A stretch of 64,000 nucleotides of DNA from Pseudoxanthomonas sp. Root65 (GCF_001427635.1 NZ_LMHA01000001.1:1585132-1649131); one strand, 5' to 3'; shown: positions 48,751-57,771, counted from the stretch's first letter. Program-made: numbers and translations. Notes: a model not told the origin generated them from the sequence alone.

Positions 48751-48795
48751 TGACTACAGTTGTCGCCATGGGCATGTTGACGACAACTGTAGTCA
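48751..48795. promoter_or_regulatory. BlaI-type operator pair, motA/blaI divergent region
   Basis: TGACTACAGTTGTCG (48751-48765) and CGACAACTGTAGTCA (48781-48795) are perfect 15-base inverted copies, 15 bases apart. Each contains the ACTACA core with a TGT after it, close to the ACTACA-N2-TGTAGT sites of BlaI/MecI/CopY repressors. TTGACT at 48750-48755 could be the -35 of blaI, with CATGTT at 48773-48778 as a weak -10. The simplest model is autorepression by BlaI. Confidence 0.78.
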
Positions 48796-48807
48796 TCAGG
48801 TGAACCC

Positions 48808-49203
48808 ATGCCCGGCAAGGCCCGCAAGTCCATCGGCGACCAGGAACTGGCGCTGCTGCAGCATCTGTCCGCACACGGCGAAGCCAGTGTCGGCGAAGTC
48901 GCCGCCGCGTTCGGCGAGCCCCGCGGCCTGGCCCGTTCCACCGTGCTGACGATGATGGAGCGGCTGCGCGCCAAGGCCTACCTGCGCCGCCGCCAGGTCG
49001 ATGGCGTCTACCGTTACGCGGCGGTCGCCCAGTCCACCGAGGTGATGCGCCACGCGGTGGGCAGTTTCGTGGAGAAGACGCTGCAGGGCTCGCTGTCGCC
49101 GTTGGTGGCGTGGATGTCGCAGCGCACCGAGGTCAGCGACGACGAACTGGCCGAACTGGAAGCGCTGGTCGCAAACCTGCAGTCGAAGCGGAAGGAGGGC
49201 TGA
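48808..49203 (+). CDS. blaI: BlaI/MecI/CopY family repressor
   Basis: A 131-residue winged-helix repressor. IGDQELALLQHLSAHGEASVGEV and RSTVLTMMERLRAKAYLRRR form the DNA-binding domain, and the rest dimerises. It overlaps no neighbour but lies one base before the antirepressor gene. Proteolysis by a BlaR1 partner releases such repressors from DNA. Its operators are the two arms upstream. Confidence 0.93.
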   Translation: MPGKARKSIGDQELALLQHLSAHGEASVGEVAAAFGEPRGLARSTVLTMMERLRAKAYLRRRQVDGVYRYAAVAQSTEVMRHAVGSFVEKTLQGSLSPLVAWMSQRTEVSDDELAELEALVANLQSKRKEG

Positions 49204-49204
49204 C

Positions 49205-51043
49205 ATGGACCTCGTCGCGCTGGCCGATGACCTGATGTCCCGACTGCTCGCCGTCGGTATGCAATCGCTGCTGCTCGCCGCGCTGGTGTGGGCGCTGTGC
49301 CGCTACCTGCCGCGTCTGGATGCGAGCACCCGCGCCTGGCTCTGGTGGCTGGTAGCCACGCAGATGGTGGTCGGCCTGGTCTGGCATGCACCGGTCGCGC
49401 TGCCGCTGTTGCCGGCCGAATCGCTGGCGGCACCGGTCGCGCTGGTGGCGGCCGCCGCCCCGTCGGCGCTGTCGCCTGCCGCGGTGACGGTGGTGCCGGT
49501 GGCGACGTCGCGGGCCTCCGGCCTCGATACCGGCGTGCTGCTGCTCGCCGCGTGGCTGGCCGGCGTGGCGGTGATGCTGGCCAACACGCTGCGCCACGCC
49601 TGGCGCCTGCGCCGGCAGATTCGGCACGCACGTCCGTGCCGCGACCGCCGCGTGCGCGCGGTGTACCGGTCGCTGACGCAGCACCTGGCCATCGCCCACC
49701 CACCGTCGCTGCGGGTCAGCGACGAGATCGACTCGCCGATGCTGGCGCGGCCCTGGCGCCCCGTGCTGATGCTGCCGGCCGCCAGCATCGCCGGCATGCG
49801 CAACGACGACCTGCACATGGCCCTGCACCACGAACTGGCGCACCTGCAGCGGCGGGACCTCTGGTGGGCGTGGATGCCGGCGCTCGCGCAGCACCTGTTC
49901 TTCTTCCACCCGGTCGCCCACCTGGCCGCGCGCGAATACGCCTTCGCCCGCGAAGTCGCCTGCGATGCGGCCGTGCTCGAAGACGAACGCCACGCCGCCC
50001 ACGACTACGGACGCCTGCTGGTGAAGCTGGGCGTCTCCACCGCTCCATCGCCGGCGCTCGCCGGCGCCTCCCCCACGTTCCGCATCCTCAAGAGGAGACT
50101 GCTGATGTTGCAGCACACCGCTTCGCCCCTGCGCACGAGTGCGCTGGCCCTTACCATCGGCCTCGTGCTGCTGGGCGTGGTGCCGTACCGCGTGATCGCC
50201 GGCAGCACCCCGGTCGCGCCGGCCGCCGCCGCCGTCCCGATGGCGGCGACGCCCGTCGCAGCCCCCGTGGTCGCGGCGCAGGCCGATCCGGCGGTCGCGC
50301 CGACGCCGGTCGCGGCTCCACGCGCCATCGTGGTCGCGTCCGTGCACGACATGCCGGCGCCGCCGGCCCCGCCTGCGGCACCCGCAGCGCCCGCGGTGCC
50401 GCGCATCGCCGCGCCGCCGGCACCCGCGCCACCTCCCGCACCGCGGCCGATGCGCGGCACCTGGAGCATCGGGGGCGAACGCGATGGCGATGCCTACGTG
50501 CTGATCCACGGCGACGAGGTGACCATGGCCGGGCACAGCGACGACATCCGCGTCGCCCGCACCCTGCAGCAGGGCAAGGCGCCGGTGTTGTGGGTGCGCG
50601 AGGACGGCAAGCAGTACATCGTGCGCGATGCCGCCATCGTGCAGCGAGTGAAAGCTGCGCATGCCCCGGTCGAGGCGCTGGGCGCGCAACAGGGCAGGCT
50701 CGGCGAACAGCAGGGCGCGCTGGGCGAGCGGCAGGGCGGCCTGGGCGCGAAGCAGGGCGAACTGGGCCAGCAGATGGCCGCCATCGCCACCGAGCGCGCG
50801 TCGGCCGCGCTGCGGGGCAGCCGTGCCAGCGATGCCGAAACCGACCGTCGCCTGGACGCGCTCGCCGCGCAACAGGACGCACTGGCGCGGCAGCAGGAAG
50901 CCCTTGCCCGCCAGCAGGAACCCCTCGCACGCCAGCAGGAAGCGCTGGCCCGCCAGCAGGTCGCCGCGACCGAGAAGATGCAGCGCGATGTCGCCCGCCT
51001 GATCGACGACGCCATCCGCAGCGGCAAAGCGCAGCAGCTCTGA
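49205..51043 (+). CDS. BlaR1-like M56 antirepressor with a glutamine-rich C-terminus
   Basis: A 612-residue membrane metalloprotease. The M56 zinc site is HELAH (His209, Glu210, His213) in ALHHELAHLQRRD, and a third ligand lies in AREVACDAAV. Membrane helices lie near residues 15-35, 45-70, 110-130, and after the protease near 310-330. Instead of a beta-lactam-binding domain, the C-terminus is a Pro/Ala-rich segment and two blocks of short repeats (LGEQQGALGERQGGLG and LARQQEALARQQ). The sensor therefore does not recognise beta-lactams in the BlaR1 way. It is co-transcribed with blaI. Confidence 0.9.
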   Translation: MDLVALADDLMSRLLAVGMQSLLLAALVWALCRYLPRLDASTRAWLWWLVATQMVVGLVWHAPVALPLLPAESLAAPVALVAAAAPSALSPAAVTVVPVATSRASGLDTGVLLLAAWLAGVAVMLANTLRHAWRLRRQIRHARPCRDRRVRAVYRSLTQHLAIAHPPSLRVSDEIDSPMLARPWRPVLMLPAASIAGMRNDDLHMALHHELAHLQRRDLWWAWMPALAQHLFFFHPVAHLAAREYAFAREVACDAAVLEDERHAAHDYGRLLVKLGVSTAPSPALAGASPTFRILKRRLLMLQHTASPLRTSALALTIGLVLLGVVPYRVIAGSTPVAPAAAAVPMAATPVAAPVVAAQADPAVAPTPVAAPRAIVVASVHDMPAPPAPPAAPAAPAVPRIAAPPAPAPPPAPRPMRGTWSIGGERDGDAYVLIHGDEVTMAGHSDDIRVARTLQQGKAPVLWVREDGKQYIVRDAAIVQRVKAAHAPVEALGAQQGRLGEQQGALGERQGGLGAKQGELGQQMAAIATERASAALRGSRASDAETDRRLDALAAQQDALARQQEALARQQEPLARQQEALARQQVAATEKMQRDVARLIDDAIRSGKAQQL

Positions 51044-51117
51044 TCGTCACCGCGTGGAGCGACGCGCGCTCCGCGGCTCTTTCCCAAGCTCGTGATCGCG
51101 GATCGAACGCGGAAGCA

Positions 51118-51145
51118 GCGCGGAGCCGGGCAAGCCCGGCGCTAC
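51118..51145 (-). repeat. GTAG-type REP element
   Basis: On the minus strand GTAG is followed by C and a perfect hairpin GCCGGGC-TT-GCCCGGC. GTAG-REPs (SMAG in Stenotrophomonas) start this way and are moved by RAYT transposases. It sits between convergent blaR1 and the DUF4031 gene. No RAYT gene is in the window. Confidence 0.65.
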
Positions 51146-51149
51146 GGGG

Positions 51150-51440
51150 TCACGGTGCGTCCGCCGCGCCGCTCCATTGCGAACGCGCGATGCGGATGAT
51201 CGCGCGGACCTGCTCGCGGTCGCGATGGCGGGAAATGGCGATGGCGCCGAGCCGCAACGCCTCTTCGCGCAAGGCTTCGTTGACGTCGTAATGCGCGCCG
51301 CTGCGCTTGTCCTGGAAGGCGCGCCGCGGCATCCCCAGGCGCGCGGCCATCGCATGCAGTTCGTCCAGCGTATCGGCCATCAAGTGCGCCCAGCGCTGTC
51401 CCCGCCACAGCGTCACCGCATCGTCCACATACACGCTCAT
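51150..51440 (-). CDS. DUF4031 protein, third gene of the HipA-like cassette
   Basis: A 96-residue protein with MSVYVDDAVTLWRGQRW at the start and HYDVNEALREEALR near the end, the DUF4031 pattern. Function unknown. The ATG overlaps the preceding stop by four bases (ATGA), so it is translated with the DUF3037 gene. Confidence 0.82.
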   Translation of the reverse strand: MSVYVDDAVTLWRGQRWAHLMADTLDELHAMAARLGMPRRAFQDKRSGAHYDVNEALREEALRLGAIAISRHRDREQVRAIIRIARSQWSGAADAP

Positions 51441-51844
51441 CGCGGCGCGGTGGCCTTCGGTGGCCTCACCATGCGGTCCATCAGGTGTTCCAGCGTCGCC
51501 GGCAGGTCGCCGCAGCGACCCATGTGCACCGGCGAGGTCTGGATGATGGAACTGCGCTTGGCGGTCAGCCAGTGGAAGCGTGCGCGGGGCGGCAGCAGGC
51601 CGATCGGCGCGGCCGCCTCGCCGCCACGGCAGATCGCCGGGATGGACGCCAGGTGCCGCCGCAGCGAGTCGATGTCCAGCGTGGGATCGAGCGCGCGCAG
51701 GCGCGCCTCGTCCAGTTCGATGCGCGCTTCCAGGAAGCCCGCGCGCTCGCACGACAGGATGATGCCGACGTTGGCGAATTCCTCGCGCTCCACGCGCGGC
51801 ACCACGCGGATCACCGCGTAGTCGTAGGTGTCATGCGCGTGCAC
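51437..51844 (-). CDS. DUF3037 protein, second gene of the HipA-like cassette
   Basis: A 135-residue protein of the DUF3037 family, recognised by DTYDYAVIRVVPRVEREEFANVG and the later FHWLTAKRSSIIQTSPVHMG. I chose GTG at 51844 since GCAGGAGG lies just upstream; an ATG at 51868 exists but has no similarity. It overlaps the kinase gene by 14 bases, which ties the expression of the two together. Function unknown. Confidence 0.85.
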   Translation of the reverse strand: MHAHDTYDYAVIRVVPRVEREEFANVGIILSCERAGFLEARIELDEARLRALDPTLDIDSLRRHLASIPAICRGGEAAAPIGLLPPRARFHWLTAKRSSIIQTSPVHMGRCGDLPATLEHLMDRMVRPPKATAPR

Positions 51845-52604
51845 GGATCGCCTCCTGCACGAATGCATCCCGCTGCGCCACGCGCCGCGTCAGGTAATCC
51901 ACATACGCGGCGCGTTGCGCGTCCGGCGCGCCGAACGCATCCGGTCCCTGCAGCCAGGCATCGGGCACCCCCGCGACGATGCCGGCGATCGCATCGCCGG
52001 ACAGCCGCGACGCCAGTTCCGCATCCACCTCCGCCAGTCGTGATGCCCAGCGCAGCAGCACGTGGTCGCGGATCAGTGGGAACGGCTTGCCCGCGCCCGC
52101 GACGTCGCCATCCCAGCCATGGTGGAAGTACAGCGCCGCGCCATGGTCGATCAGGTAGAGCCGGCGGTGCCACATCAGCAGGTTGGGATTGCGTGCGGTG
52201 CGGTCGACGTTGCTGATGAAGGCGTCGAACCAGACGATGCGCGAAGCGAGGTCGGCGTCGGGCTGTTCGGCGACCGGATCGAAATTGACCGCGCCCGGCA
52301 GGTAGTCCATCGCCAGGTTCAGGCCAGCGCTGGCCTTGATCAGGTCCTGGATCTCCGGATCGCCCTCGGTGCGTGCGAGGTCCACGTCCAGTTCCATCAG
52401 CGCCAGTTCCGGCATCGGCAACTGCAGCGCTTTGGCCAGACCACCGGCGATCAGTTCGGCGACCAGCGCCTTCGGTCCCTGACCGGCGCCGCGGAACTTG
52501 AGCACGTACAGGCCGTCGTCGTCGGCTTCGACCACGGCGGGCATCGAGCCGCCTTCGCGCAGCGGGGTGACGTAGCGGGTGGCGATACGGAGCGGGAGGG
52601 TCAT
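51831..52604 (-). CDS. HipA-like kinase domain protein
   Basis: A 257-residue HipA-like (HipA_2 type) kinase. Motifs are Lys36 in LYVLKF, Glu50, the catalytic loop FISNVDRTARNPN with Asp134 and Asn139, and a metal-binding LIDHGAAL with Asp153. HipA toxins phosphorylate tRNA synthetases; smaller relatives paired with DUF3037 are uncharacterised. No HipB-like DNA-binding antitoxin is adjacent. The start at MTLPLRIATRYVTPLREGGS is the first conserved Met. Confidence 0.84.
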   Translation of the reverse strand: MTLPLRIATRYVTPLREGGSMPAVVEADDDGLYVLKFRGAGQGPKALVAELIAGGLAKALQLPMPELALMELDVDLARTEGDPEIQDLIKASAGLNLAMDYLPGAVNFDPVAEQPDADLASRIVWFDAFISNVDRTARNPNLLMWHRRLYLIDHGAALYFHHGWDGDVAGAGKPFPLIRDHVLLRWASRLAEVDAELASRLSGDAIAGIVAGVPDAWLQGPDAFGAPDAQRAAYVDYLTRRVAQRDAFVQEAIRARA

Positions 52605-52638
52605 CAGGCCGGCAGGATACCGCGCCTGCGCCCTTGGC

Positions 52639-53694
52639 TCAGGTCGAACGCGACACGCCCATCCGTCGCAGCGCCAGATACACCACCACGCTCGATGCCA
52701 CACCGAGCGACAAGGCGAACGCCAGGCCGTGCGTGCTGTGGGCGAACGGCAGCCCGGGCAGGTTCATGCCGAACAGGCCGGCCACCAGGCTGGGCGGCAG
52801 CAGCAGGGCGGTGATCATCGACAGCACGTACAGGTGCCGGTTGGTGCGCTCGGCGAGCTTCGCGGCGACTTCGTCCTGCAGCAGGCGCGCGCGCTCCTGC
52901 AGCGTGGCGACGTCACCATCCAGATCGTCGAACCGCTGGTTGAGGCGCGACACCGCAGGCAGCAGTTCGTGCCCGGTGTCGGCCGGGTGGCGCTGCTCGA
53001 ACTGCTTGAGCACGCGCCGCATCGCGGCGAGCGGACGGTGCAGGCGCACCGTCTGGTGGCGCAGCTGCGCCAGGTCGCGCCGCTCCTCGCCGATGCTGTC
53101 GGCCAGCACGCGGTCCTCGATGCGGTCCAGCCGCACCGACAGACCATCGCTGCTGCGCTCGACGGTGTCGGCGAAACGCGCCGCGACCAGTTCCAGCAAC
53201 CGCACCGGCGAATCCGCGTCGGCGCCGGCACCGACCGCATGCCGTGCCGCCTCGACCGAGCGCAATGCCTGCCGCCGCGCGGTGACCAGCAGCGTCGGCG
53301 TCAGCGCGAAATGCAGCCAGCCGATGCCATCGTCGCCACGCAACTGGCCCTCGGCGGCAAGGTCGACGCCGCGCTGGTGCGTCCAGTCGACGAAGACGCC
53401 ATGGACGGCGTCGCCTTCGAGTTGCAGGTTGACGTGCGAGTCCGGCGCCAGCAGCGTGGCGCACGCATCCTCCGGCAGGGCCAGCCCTGCGACCACCTGG
53501 GCACTGCGGGCATCGCTCAGGTCCAGGTGCAGCCAGTGCCAGTGACCGTCGGCGGTCTGCACGGCTTCCAGGCCGTACTGCCCGGCATCCAGCGGGCGGG
53601 CGCGGCCGTCCGTGTCGAACCGGTACAGCCACAGCGCGCCGGGCAGACCGGAGAACGGCGACGGACGGGCTTCGGGATCGGCGGGCGGAGCCAT
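52639..53694 (-). CDS. CorA-family transporter, ZntB-like
   Basis: A 351-residue divalent-cation transporter of the CorA superfamily. A large cytoplasmic domain is followed by two C-terminal membrane helices, with the signature GMN in FGMNLPGLPF between them. The ZntB branch exports or imports zinc with proton coupling. It is 34 bases upstream of the HipA-like gene on the same strand. Confidence 0.91.
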   Translation of the reverse strand: MAPPADPEARPSPFSGLPGALWLYRFDTDGRARPLDAGQYGLEAVQTADGHWHWLHLDLSDARSAQVVAGLALPEDACATLLAPDSHVNLQLEGDAVHGVFVDWTHQRGVDLAAEGQLRGDDGIGWLHFALTPTLLVTARRQALRSVEAARHAVGAGADADSPVRLLELVAARFADTVERSSDGLSVRLDRIEDRVLADSIGEERRDLAQLRHQTVRLHRPLAAMRRVLKQFEQRHPADTGHELLPAVSRLNQRFDDLDGDVATLQERARLLQDEVAAKLAERTNRHLYVLSMITALLLPPSLVAGLFGMNLPGLPFAHSTHGLAFALSLGVASSVVVYLALRRMGVSRST

Positions 53695-53785
53695 GTGTTG
53701 CAGCCGTGCGGCAGTCGCGAGACGGTGGGATGACCGTCAGGCTACCGTCGTCATGTGCCGGTCTCGTGACAGGCGCCGCAGCGGA

Positions 53786-54253
53786 CTATCCGGCCGGTTG
53801 GGCCTCGGCACCGCCGCGCTGCAGGGGATCGGGCAACGCCTCGCCGTTGGGCGTGAAGGCCAGCGAGACCGAATTCAGGCAGTGGCGCTCGCCGGTCGGC
53901 GGCGGGCCATCCGGGAACACGTGGCCCAGGTGCGACTGGCAACGCGCGCAGACGATCTCGGTGCGGACCATGCCGTAGCTGCGGTCGTGGATGCGGCCGA
54001 CATGCGCTTCGTCGACGGGCTGGAAGAAGCTCGGCCAGCCGGTGCCGGAATCGAACTTGGCGCTGGAACGGAACAGCGGCAGGCCGCACAGGCGGCAGGT
54101 GTAGACACCGTCCGTCTTGTTGTCGAGGAACACGCCGCAGAACGGCGCTTCGGTGCCGTGCTGCAGCAGCACGCGCCGCTCCTCGTCGCTCAGTCCGGCG
54201 ACCAGGGTGTCGCGCTGCGCGGCGGTGGGCGGGGTGAGGTCGAAAGCCGTCAT
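53786..54253 (-). CDS. msrB: Peptide methionine sulfoxide reductase B
   Basis: A 155-residue MsrB that reduces the R epimer of methionine sulfoxide in proteins. Zn ligands are two CxxC pairs (CRLCG and CARCQ), the [10 protein letters not shown] motif is intact, and the catalytic Cys is in RHCLNSVSL. The start is MTAFDLTPP. No msrA lies beside it. Confidence 0.96.
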   Translation of the reverse strand: MTAFDLTPPTAAQRDTLVAGLSDEERRVLLQHGTEAPFCGVFLDNKTDGVYTCRLCGLPLFRSSAKFDSGTGWPSFFQPVDEAHVGRIHDRSYGMVRTEIVCARCQSHLGHVFPDGPPPTGERHCLNSVSLAFTPNGEALPDPLQRGGAEAQPAG

Positions 54254-54352
54254 GGGCGTGCTCCGCAGAAAAGGTGTGACCGATATGGTGCCTGTGCCTG
54301 CATGCCACAACCCTGGTTTACCATCAGCACAATCCCAAGGAGAGAAGCACGG

Positions 54353-55174
54353 ATGCGACGGACACTGGCCTCGTGGGCGCTGGCCCTGCCGCTGGCGACA
54401 GCCTATGCCCAGACTCCTGCGCCGCCGCCGCGCTTACCGCCCGCGCCCGGCTGCCTGGACGCCCGGCAGATGGATGAAGTCCGCCAGGTGTCGCCCGTCC
54501 TGCTCGCCGTGCAGGGACGCGATGGTCAGCGCTTCCGCATCGATATGGCGGACGGCTGCCCCGGCGCAAGCCAGACGGAGGCCGTGCTGCTGGCGCGCGA
54601 GGGGTGGGTGTGCGGTACGGGGCGGGAATTCGTACGCATCGGCGATGCCACCTGCGCGGTCGCCAGCATCGAAGCCGTCGACGCGCGCGAGTACGCGGCG
54701 CTCGCTCGCGCCTCGCTGGTGGCGGACGACGGCGTGACCACACTCGAGACCGTGGAGGTGCGCGCGCCGCGCCGCCGCGGCTTCGCCGGTTCGTCGAGCT
54801 TCTGCTTCAACCCCCGCTACCTGCGCGCCTGGTCGGAAGACACGCAGGGCATGCTGGTGGAGCTCTCGCCGCGACGTTCGGGCGGGCATCGCTACTACCG
54901 GGTCGAACTCGCGCAGGGGTGCCCGGACCTCGACTCGGCGCCCGCGATCACGTTCCGCTCCGGCGTGGGTATCGGGCTGATCTGCGGCAATCCCGGCGAC
55001 CGTGTGGTCGCGCAGGACAGCGGCGGCAACAGCCTCTTCGATTCGGGCAATGCGGATGCATTGATCCCCGGCGACGAGCGTCGGTGGTCGCGACGGGGCA
55101 TTCGCGTCCAGTGCACGGTGTCGGCGGTCTACCCGCACGAATCGGAAGACGGAAACGGACAGGCCCCGCGTTGA
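54353..55174 (+). CDS. Exported protein with two DUF6491-like domains
   Basis: A 273-residue periplasmic protein. The signal peptide [20 protein letters not shown] follows a strong AAGGAG. A Pro-rich linker comes next, then two copies of one domain: each starts with a Cys before W/V..LV segments, has a YR/RF-type strand, a GCP turn, and an ICG or VCG-type pattern. They look like tandem DUF6491-type domains. Function unknown. The stop lies inside a terminator stem loop. Confidence 0.72.
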   Translation: MRRTLASWALALPLATAYAQTPAPPPRLPPAPGCLDARQMDEVRQVSPVLLAVQGRDGQRFRIDMADGCPGASQTEAVLLAREGWVCGTGREFVRIGDATCAVASIEAVDAREYAALARASLVADDGVTTLETVEVRAPRRRGFAGSSSFCFNPRYLRAWSEDTQGMLVELSPRRSGGHRYYRVELAQGCPDLDSAPAITFRSGVGIGLICGNPGDRVVAQDSGGNSLFDSGNADALIPGDERRWSRRGIRVQCTVSAVYPHESEDGNGQAPR

Positions 55175-55184
55175 GCGGGGCCTG
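55160..55184. terminator. Terminator-like stem containing the gene's stop codon
   Basis: CAGGCCCCGC (55160-55169) pairs with GCGGGGCCTG (55175-55184). The stop codon of the preceding gene is in the loop. No strong T-run follows on either strand; it lies between convergent genes. Confidence 0.65.
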
Positions 55185-55210
55185 CGTGGGTTGCGCGCCT
55201 TGCCGGGGGA

Positions 55211-55786
55211 TCAGGGCGTCGAGCTGAGCGCCGCCGCGTTGTTGCGGAATTCCTTGCGCAGCCAGTCGTCGATCAGGCGCTTCTCGTAGCGCAGGTGGTC
55301 GTTGTTGTTGATCTGCGTGCCCATCAGGAAGGCGTGGTCGACCAGCTTGCGTTCGCCCTCGGCCACGACCTGGCCGTCCGCCCCCTTCAGGGTGAAGGTC
55401 AGCGTCATCCGCGGCGGATACAGATCCTTGACCACCCGGATGTCGTTCATGCCGATCCGCACGGTGGGATCGTAATGGCCGGCGCGGTCGATGTCGGAGA
55501 TGGTGACGTCCAGGGTCTGGCCGCGCGCGAGGCGCTGGCCCGCTTCATCGCGCAGGTAAGTGGCCAGCTGGGTGACCCAGGTGCCCCGTTCGGCTTCCCA
55601 GCGGTTGCCGCTGAACTTGATCTCGCTGAACTGCGCGGGATCGGACCAGCTGACGCTAACCGCGCCGCCCTCGGCGGGCACGCTGCGCGGCAGGTTCGGA
55701 TCGGTGACGGTCTTCGGTGCCGCCATCGCGGGCGCGGCGGTGGCGAGTGCGACCAGGGCGGTGAGCAGCAGGGCAGGCGCCTTCAT
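55211..55786 (-). CDS. DUF3016 periplasmic protein
   Basis: A 191-residue exported protein. The signal peptide ends APAMAA-P. DUF3016 is seen in VSWSDPAQFSEIKFSG, LYPPRMTLTF and WLRKEF. Function unknown. Start chosen at MKAPALLL; a longer frame has no signal. Convergent with the preceding gene. Confidence 0.88.
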   Translation of the reverse strand: MKAPALLLTALVALATAAPAMAAPKTVTDPNLPRSVPAEGGAVSVSWSDPAQFSEIKFSGNRWEAERGTWVTQLATYLRDEAGQRLARGQTLDVTISDIDRAGHYDPTVRIGMNDIRVVKDLYPPRMTLTFTLKGADGQVVAEGERKLVDHAFLMGTQINNNDHLRYEKRLIDDWLRKEFRNNAAALSSTP

Positions 55787-55894
55787 GACGGATCCTCCGT
55801 GGGAGTCGCATGAAGTGTGCGCCCGCCGGTGGGGTGAAACAACACGGCGGCGCGCCACGCGCCGCACGGCGTTCAGTCCCGGTTTGCAGGCCGT

Positions 55895-56803
55895 TCAGAG
55901 GCTGCGCAGACGTTCCACGTCGCGCACCGGCGGCGCGCCGAACATGCGGCTGTACTCGCGGCTGAACTGCGAGGGGCTTTCGTAGCCCACGCGATGGCCG
56001 GCGCTGGCGGCGTCCAGCACTTCGCTGAGCATCAGCCGGCGGGCTTCCTGCAGACGCAGCTGCTTCTGGTACTGCAGCGGGCTCATCGCGGTAACCGCCT
56101 TGAAGTGATGATGCAGCGCCGAGGTGCTCATGTGCACCTCGCGGGCGATATGGTCGATGCGCAGCGGCTTGGCGTAATGCTCGCGCAGCCAGTGGATGGC
56201 CTTGGCCACGCGCTGGCCCTGGCTGTCGGCGATGCCGATGTGGCGCAGCATCGCGCCCTGCGGACTGCACAGCACGCGGTAGAGGATCTCGCGTTCCACC
56301 AGCGGGGCCAGCAGCGGGATGTCGCGCGGCGTATCGAGCAGCTTCACCAACCGGATGGCGGCCTCCAGCAGTTCCACGCTGCTGGGCGCCAGGCACAGGC
56401 CGCGCGAGGGCGGCGGCAGCGGGGCTTCCGCCGATTCGGCCTGGGTGACGAGTTCGGCGATGGTGGACGGCGAGAGTTTCAGGATCAGGCACAGGTAGGG
56501 CGCATCCGCGGAGGCCTGGGTCACCTGCGCGGTGACCGGCAGGTCCACCGAGGCCACCACGAAGCGGCTGGCGTCGTAGTCGTACACCTCGTCGGCCAGG
56601 ATCGCGCGCTTGGCGCCCTGCACGATCAGGCACAGCGCGGCTTCCTGCACGCCGCGCATCGGCAGTTGCATCGGCGCGCTGAGGCGGGAGAACTGCAGCG
56701 TGGGGATGGCGGTCGTGTGCAGGCCGTCGCCGGCGGTGGATCGTTCAATCAGGCCGGCCAGTTCGCGGATGTGGCCGTCGTGGGCGGGCGTGGTGTCGGG
56801 CAT
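55895..56803 (-). CDS. AraC family transcriptional regulator
   Basis: A 302-residue regulator. An N-terminal AraC_N-type effector domain (LSRLSAPMQLPMRGVQEAALCLI) precedes two helix-turn-helix motifs near the C-terminus, the second in AGHRVGYESPSQFSREYSRMF. It is divergent from the SDR/aldo-keto reductase pair by 199 bases, so it probably controls them. Confidence 0.92.
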   Translation of the reverse strand: MPDTTPAHDGHIRELAGLIERSTAGDGLHTTAIPTLQFSRLSAPMQLPMRGVQEAALCLIVQGAKRAILADEVYDYDASRFVVASVDLPVTAQVTQASADAPYLCLILKLSPSTIAELVTQAESAEAPLPPPSRGLCLAPSSVELLEAAIRLVKLLDTPRDIPLLAPLVEREILYRVLCSPQGAMLRHIGIADSQGQRVAKAIHWLREHYAKPLRIDHIAREVHMSTSALHHHFKAVTAMSPLQYQKQLRLQEARRLMLSEVLDAASAGHRVGYESPSQFSREYSRMFGAPPVRDVERLRSL

Positions 56804-57002
56804 GGAAAGGCCTTGGCGGGGCTGGCGTGGGGATGAGGCGAGTCTACGCAGCGCGCCGCCGGATGGAACCGCTTGCGGTTACCCGGCGCAGGATCAGGCA
56901 AGCATCGTGGAGGAACCGGATATCGACGCCGCGACCGTGGCGCACAGACTGCGCACCGTCCCGGCGCAGCCCGCGCCGAGCTTCCCCCAAACGAGGTGTC
57001 CC

Positions 57003-57737
57003 ATGTCCGGAATCGAAGGAAAAGTCATCGCCATCACCGGTGCCAGCAGCGGCATCGGCGAAGCCGCCGCCCGCGAACTCGCCCGCCGCGGCGCCCATGT
57101 CGTGCTCGGCGCGCGCCGCACCGACCGGCTCGAACAGCTGGTCGCCCGGATCGAAGCCGACGGCGGCACGGCCCGCCAGCGTGCGCTCGACGTCACCCGC
57201 CTTGACGACGTGCAGGCCTTCGTCGAATTCGCCCGTGCGCAATTCGGCCGGCTCGACGTGATCGTCAACAACGCCGGCGTGATGCCGCTGTCGCCGTTGT
57301 CCGCGCTGAAGATCGACGAATGGAACCAGATGATCGACGTCAACATCCGCGGCGTCCTGCACGGTATCGCCGCCGCACTGCCGGTGATGCAGGCGCAGGG
57401 CGGCGGCCAGATCATCAACGTCGCGTCCACCGCCGGCCATCGCGTGTGGCCCAGCGCGTCGGTGTACTGCGCCACCAAGCACGCCGTGCTGGCGATCTCC
57501 GAAGGCCTGCGCCAGGAGCACGACAACCTGCGCGTCACCGTCGTCTCGCCAGGCGTGACCACCAGCGAACTGGCCGAGACCACCAGCGATGCCGGCATCA
57601 AGGCCTGGCTGGAGGACTTCCGCCAGGTGGCGATTCCCGCTGAAGCCGTCGCGCGTGCCATCGCCTATGCGGTGGAACAGCCCGACGATGTGGATGTCAG
57701 CGAAGTCATCGTGCGTCCGGCCGCGAGCGCGAACTGA
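57003..57737 (+). CDS. Short-chain dehydrogenase/reductase
   Basis: A 244-residue classical SDR. The NAD(P)-binding motif is GASSGIGEA, NNAG follows, the catalytic residues are the Ser in NVASTAG, Tyr and Lys in YCATKH. It is typical of the oxidoreductases controlled by AraC-like regulators in stress or aldehyde detoxification. GAGGTG lies before the ATG. Confidence 0.95.
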   Translation: MSGIEGKVIAITGASSGIGEAAARELARRGAHVVLGARRTDRLEQLVARIEADGGTARQRALDVTRLDDVQAFVEFARAQFGRLDVIVNNAGVMPLSPLSALKIDEWNQMIDVNIRGVLHGIAAALPVMQAQGGGQIINVASTAGHRVWPSASVYCATKHAVLAISEGLRQEHDNLRVTVVSPGVTTSELAETTSDAGIKAWLEDFRQVAIPAEAVARAIAYAVEQPDDVDVSEVIVRPAASAN

Positions 57738-57771
57738 GCGTTCCACCCCAAGGGGTTGCCGTCGCAGGGTC

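Noticed and set aside
48645..48974. Longer MotA start at 48974
   Set aside because: The added residues are Arg/Ser-rich, cross the BlaI operators, and lack similarity to MotA.
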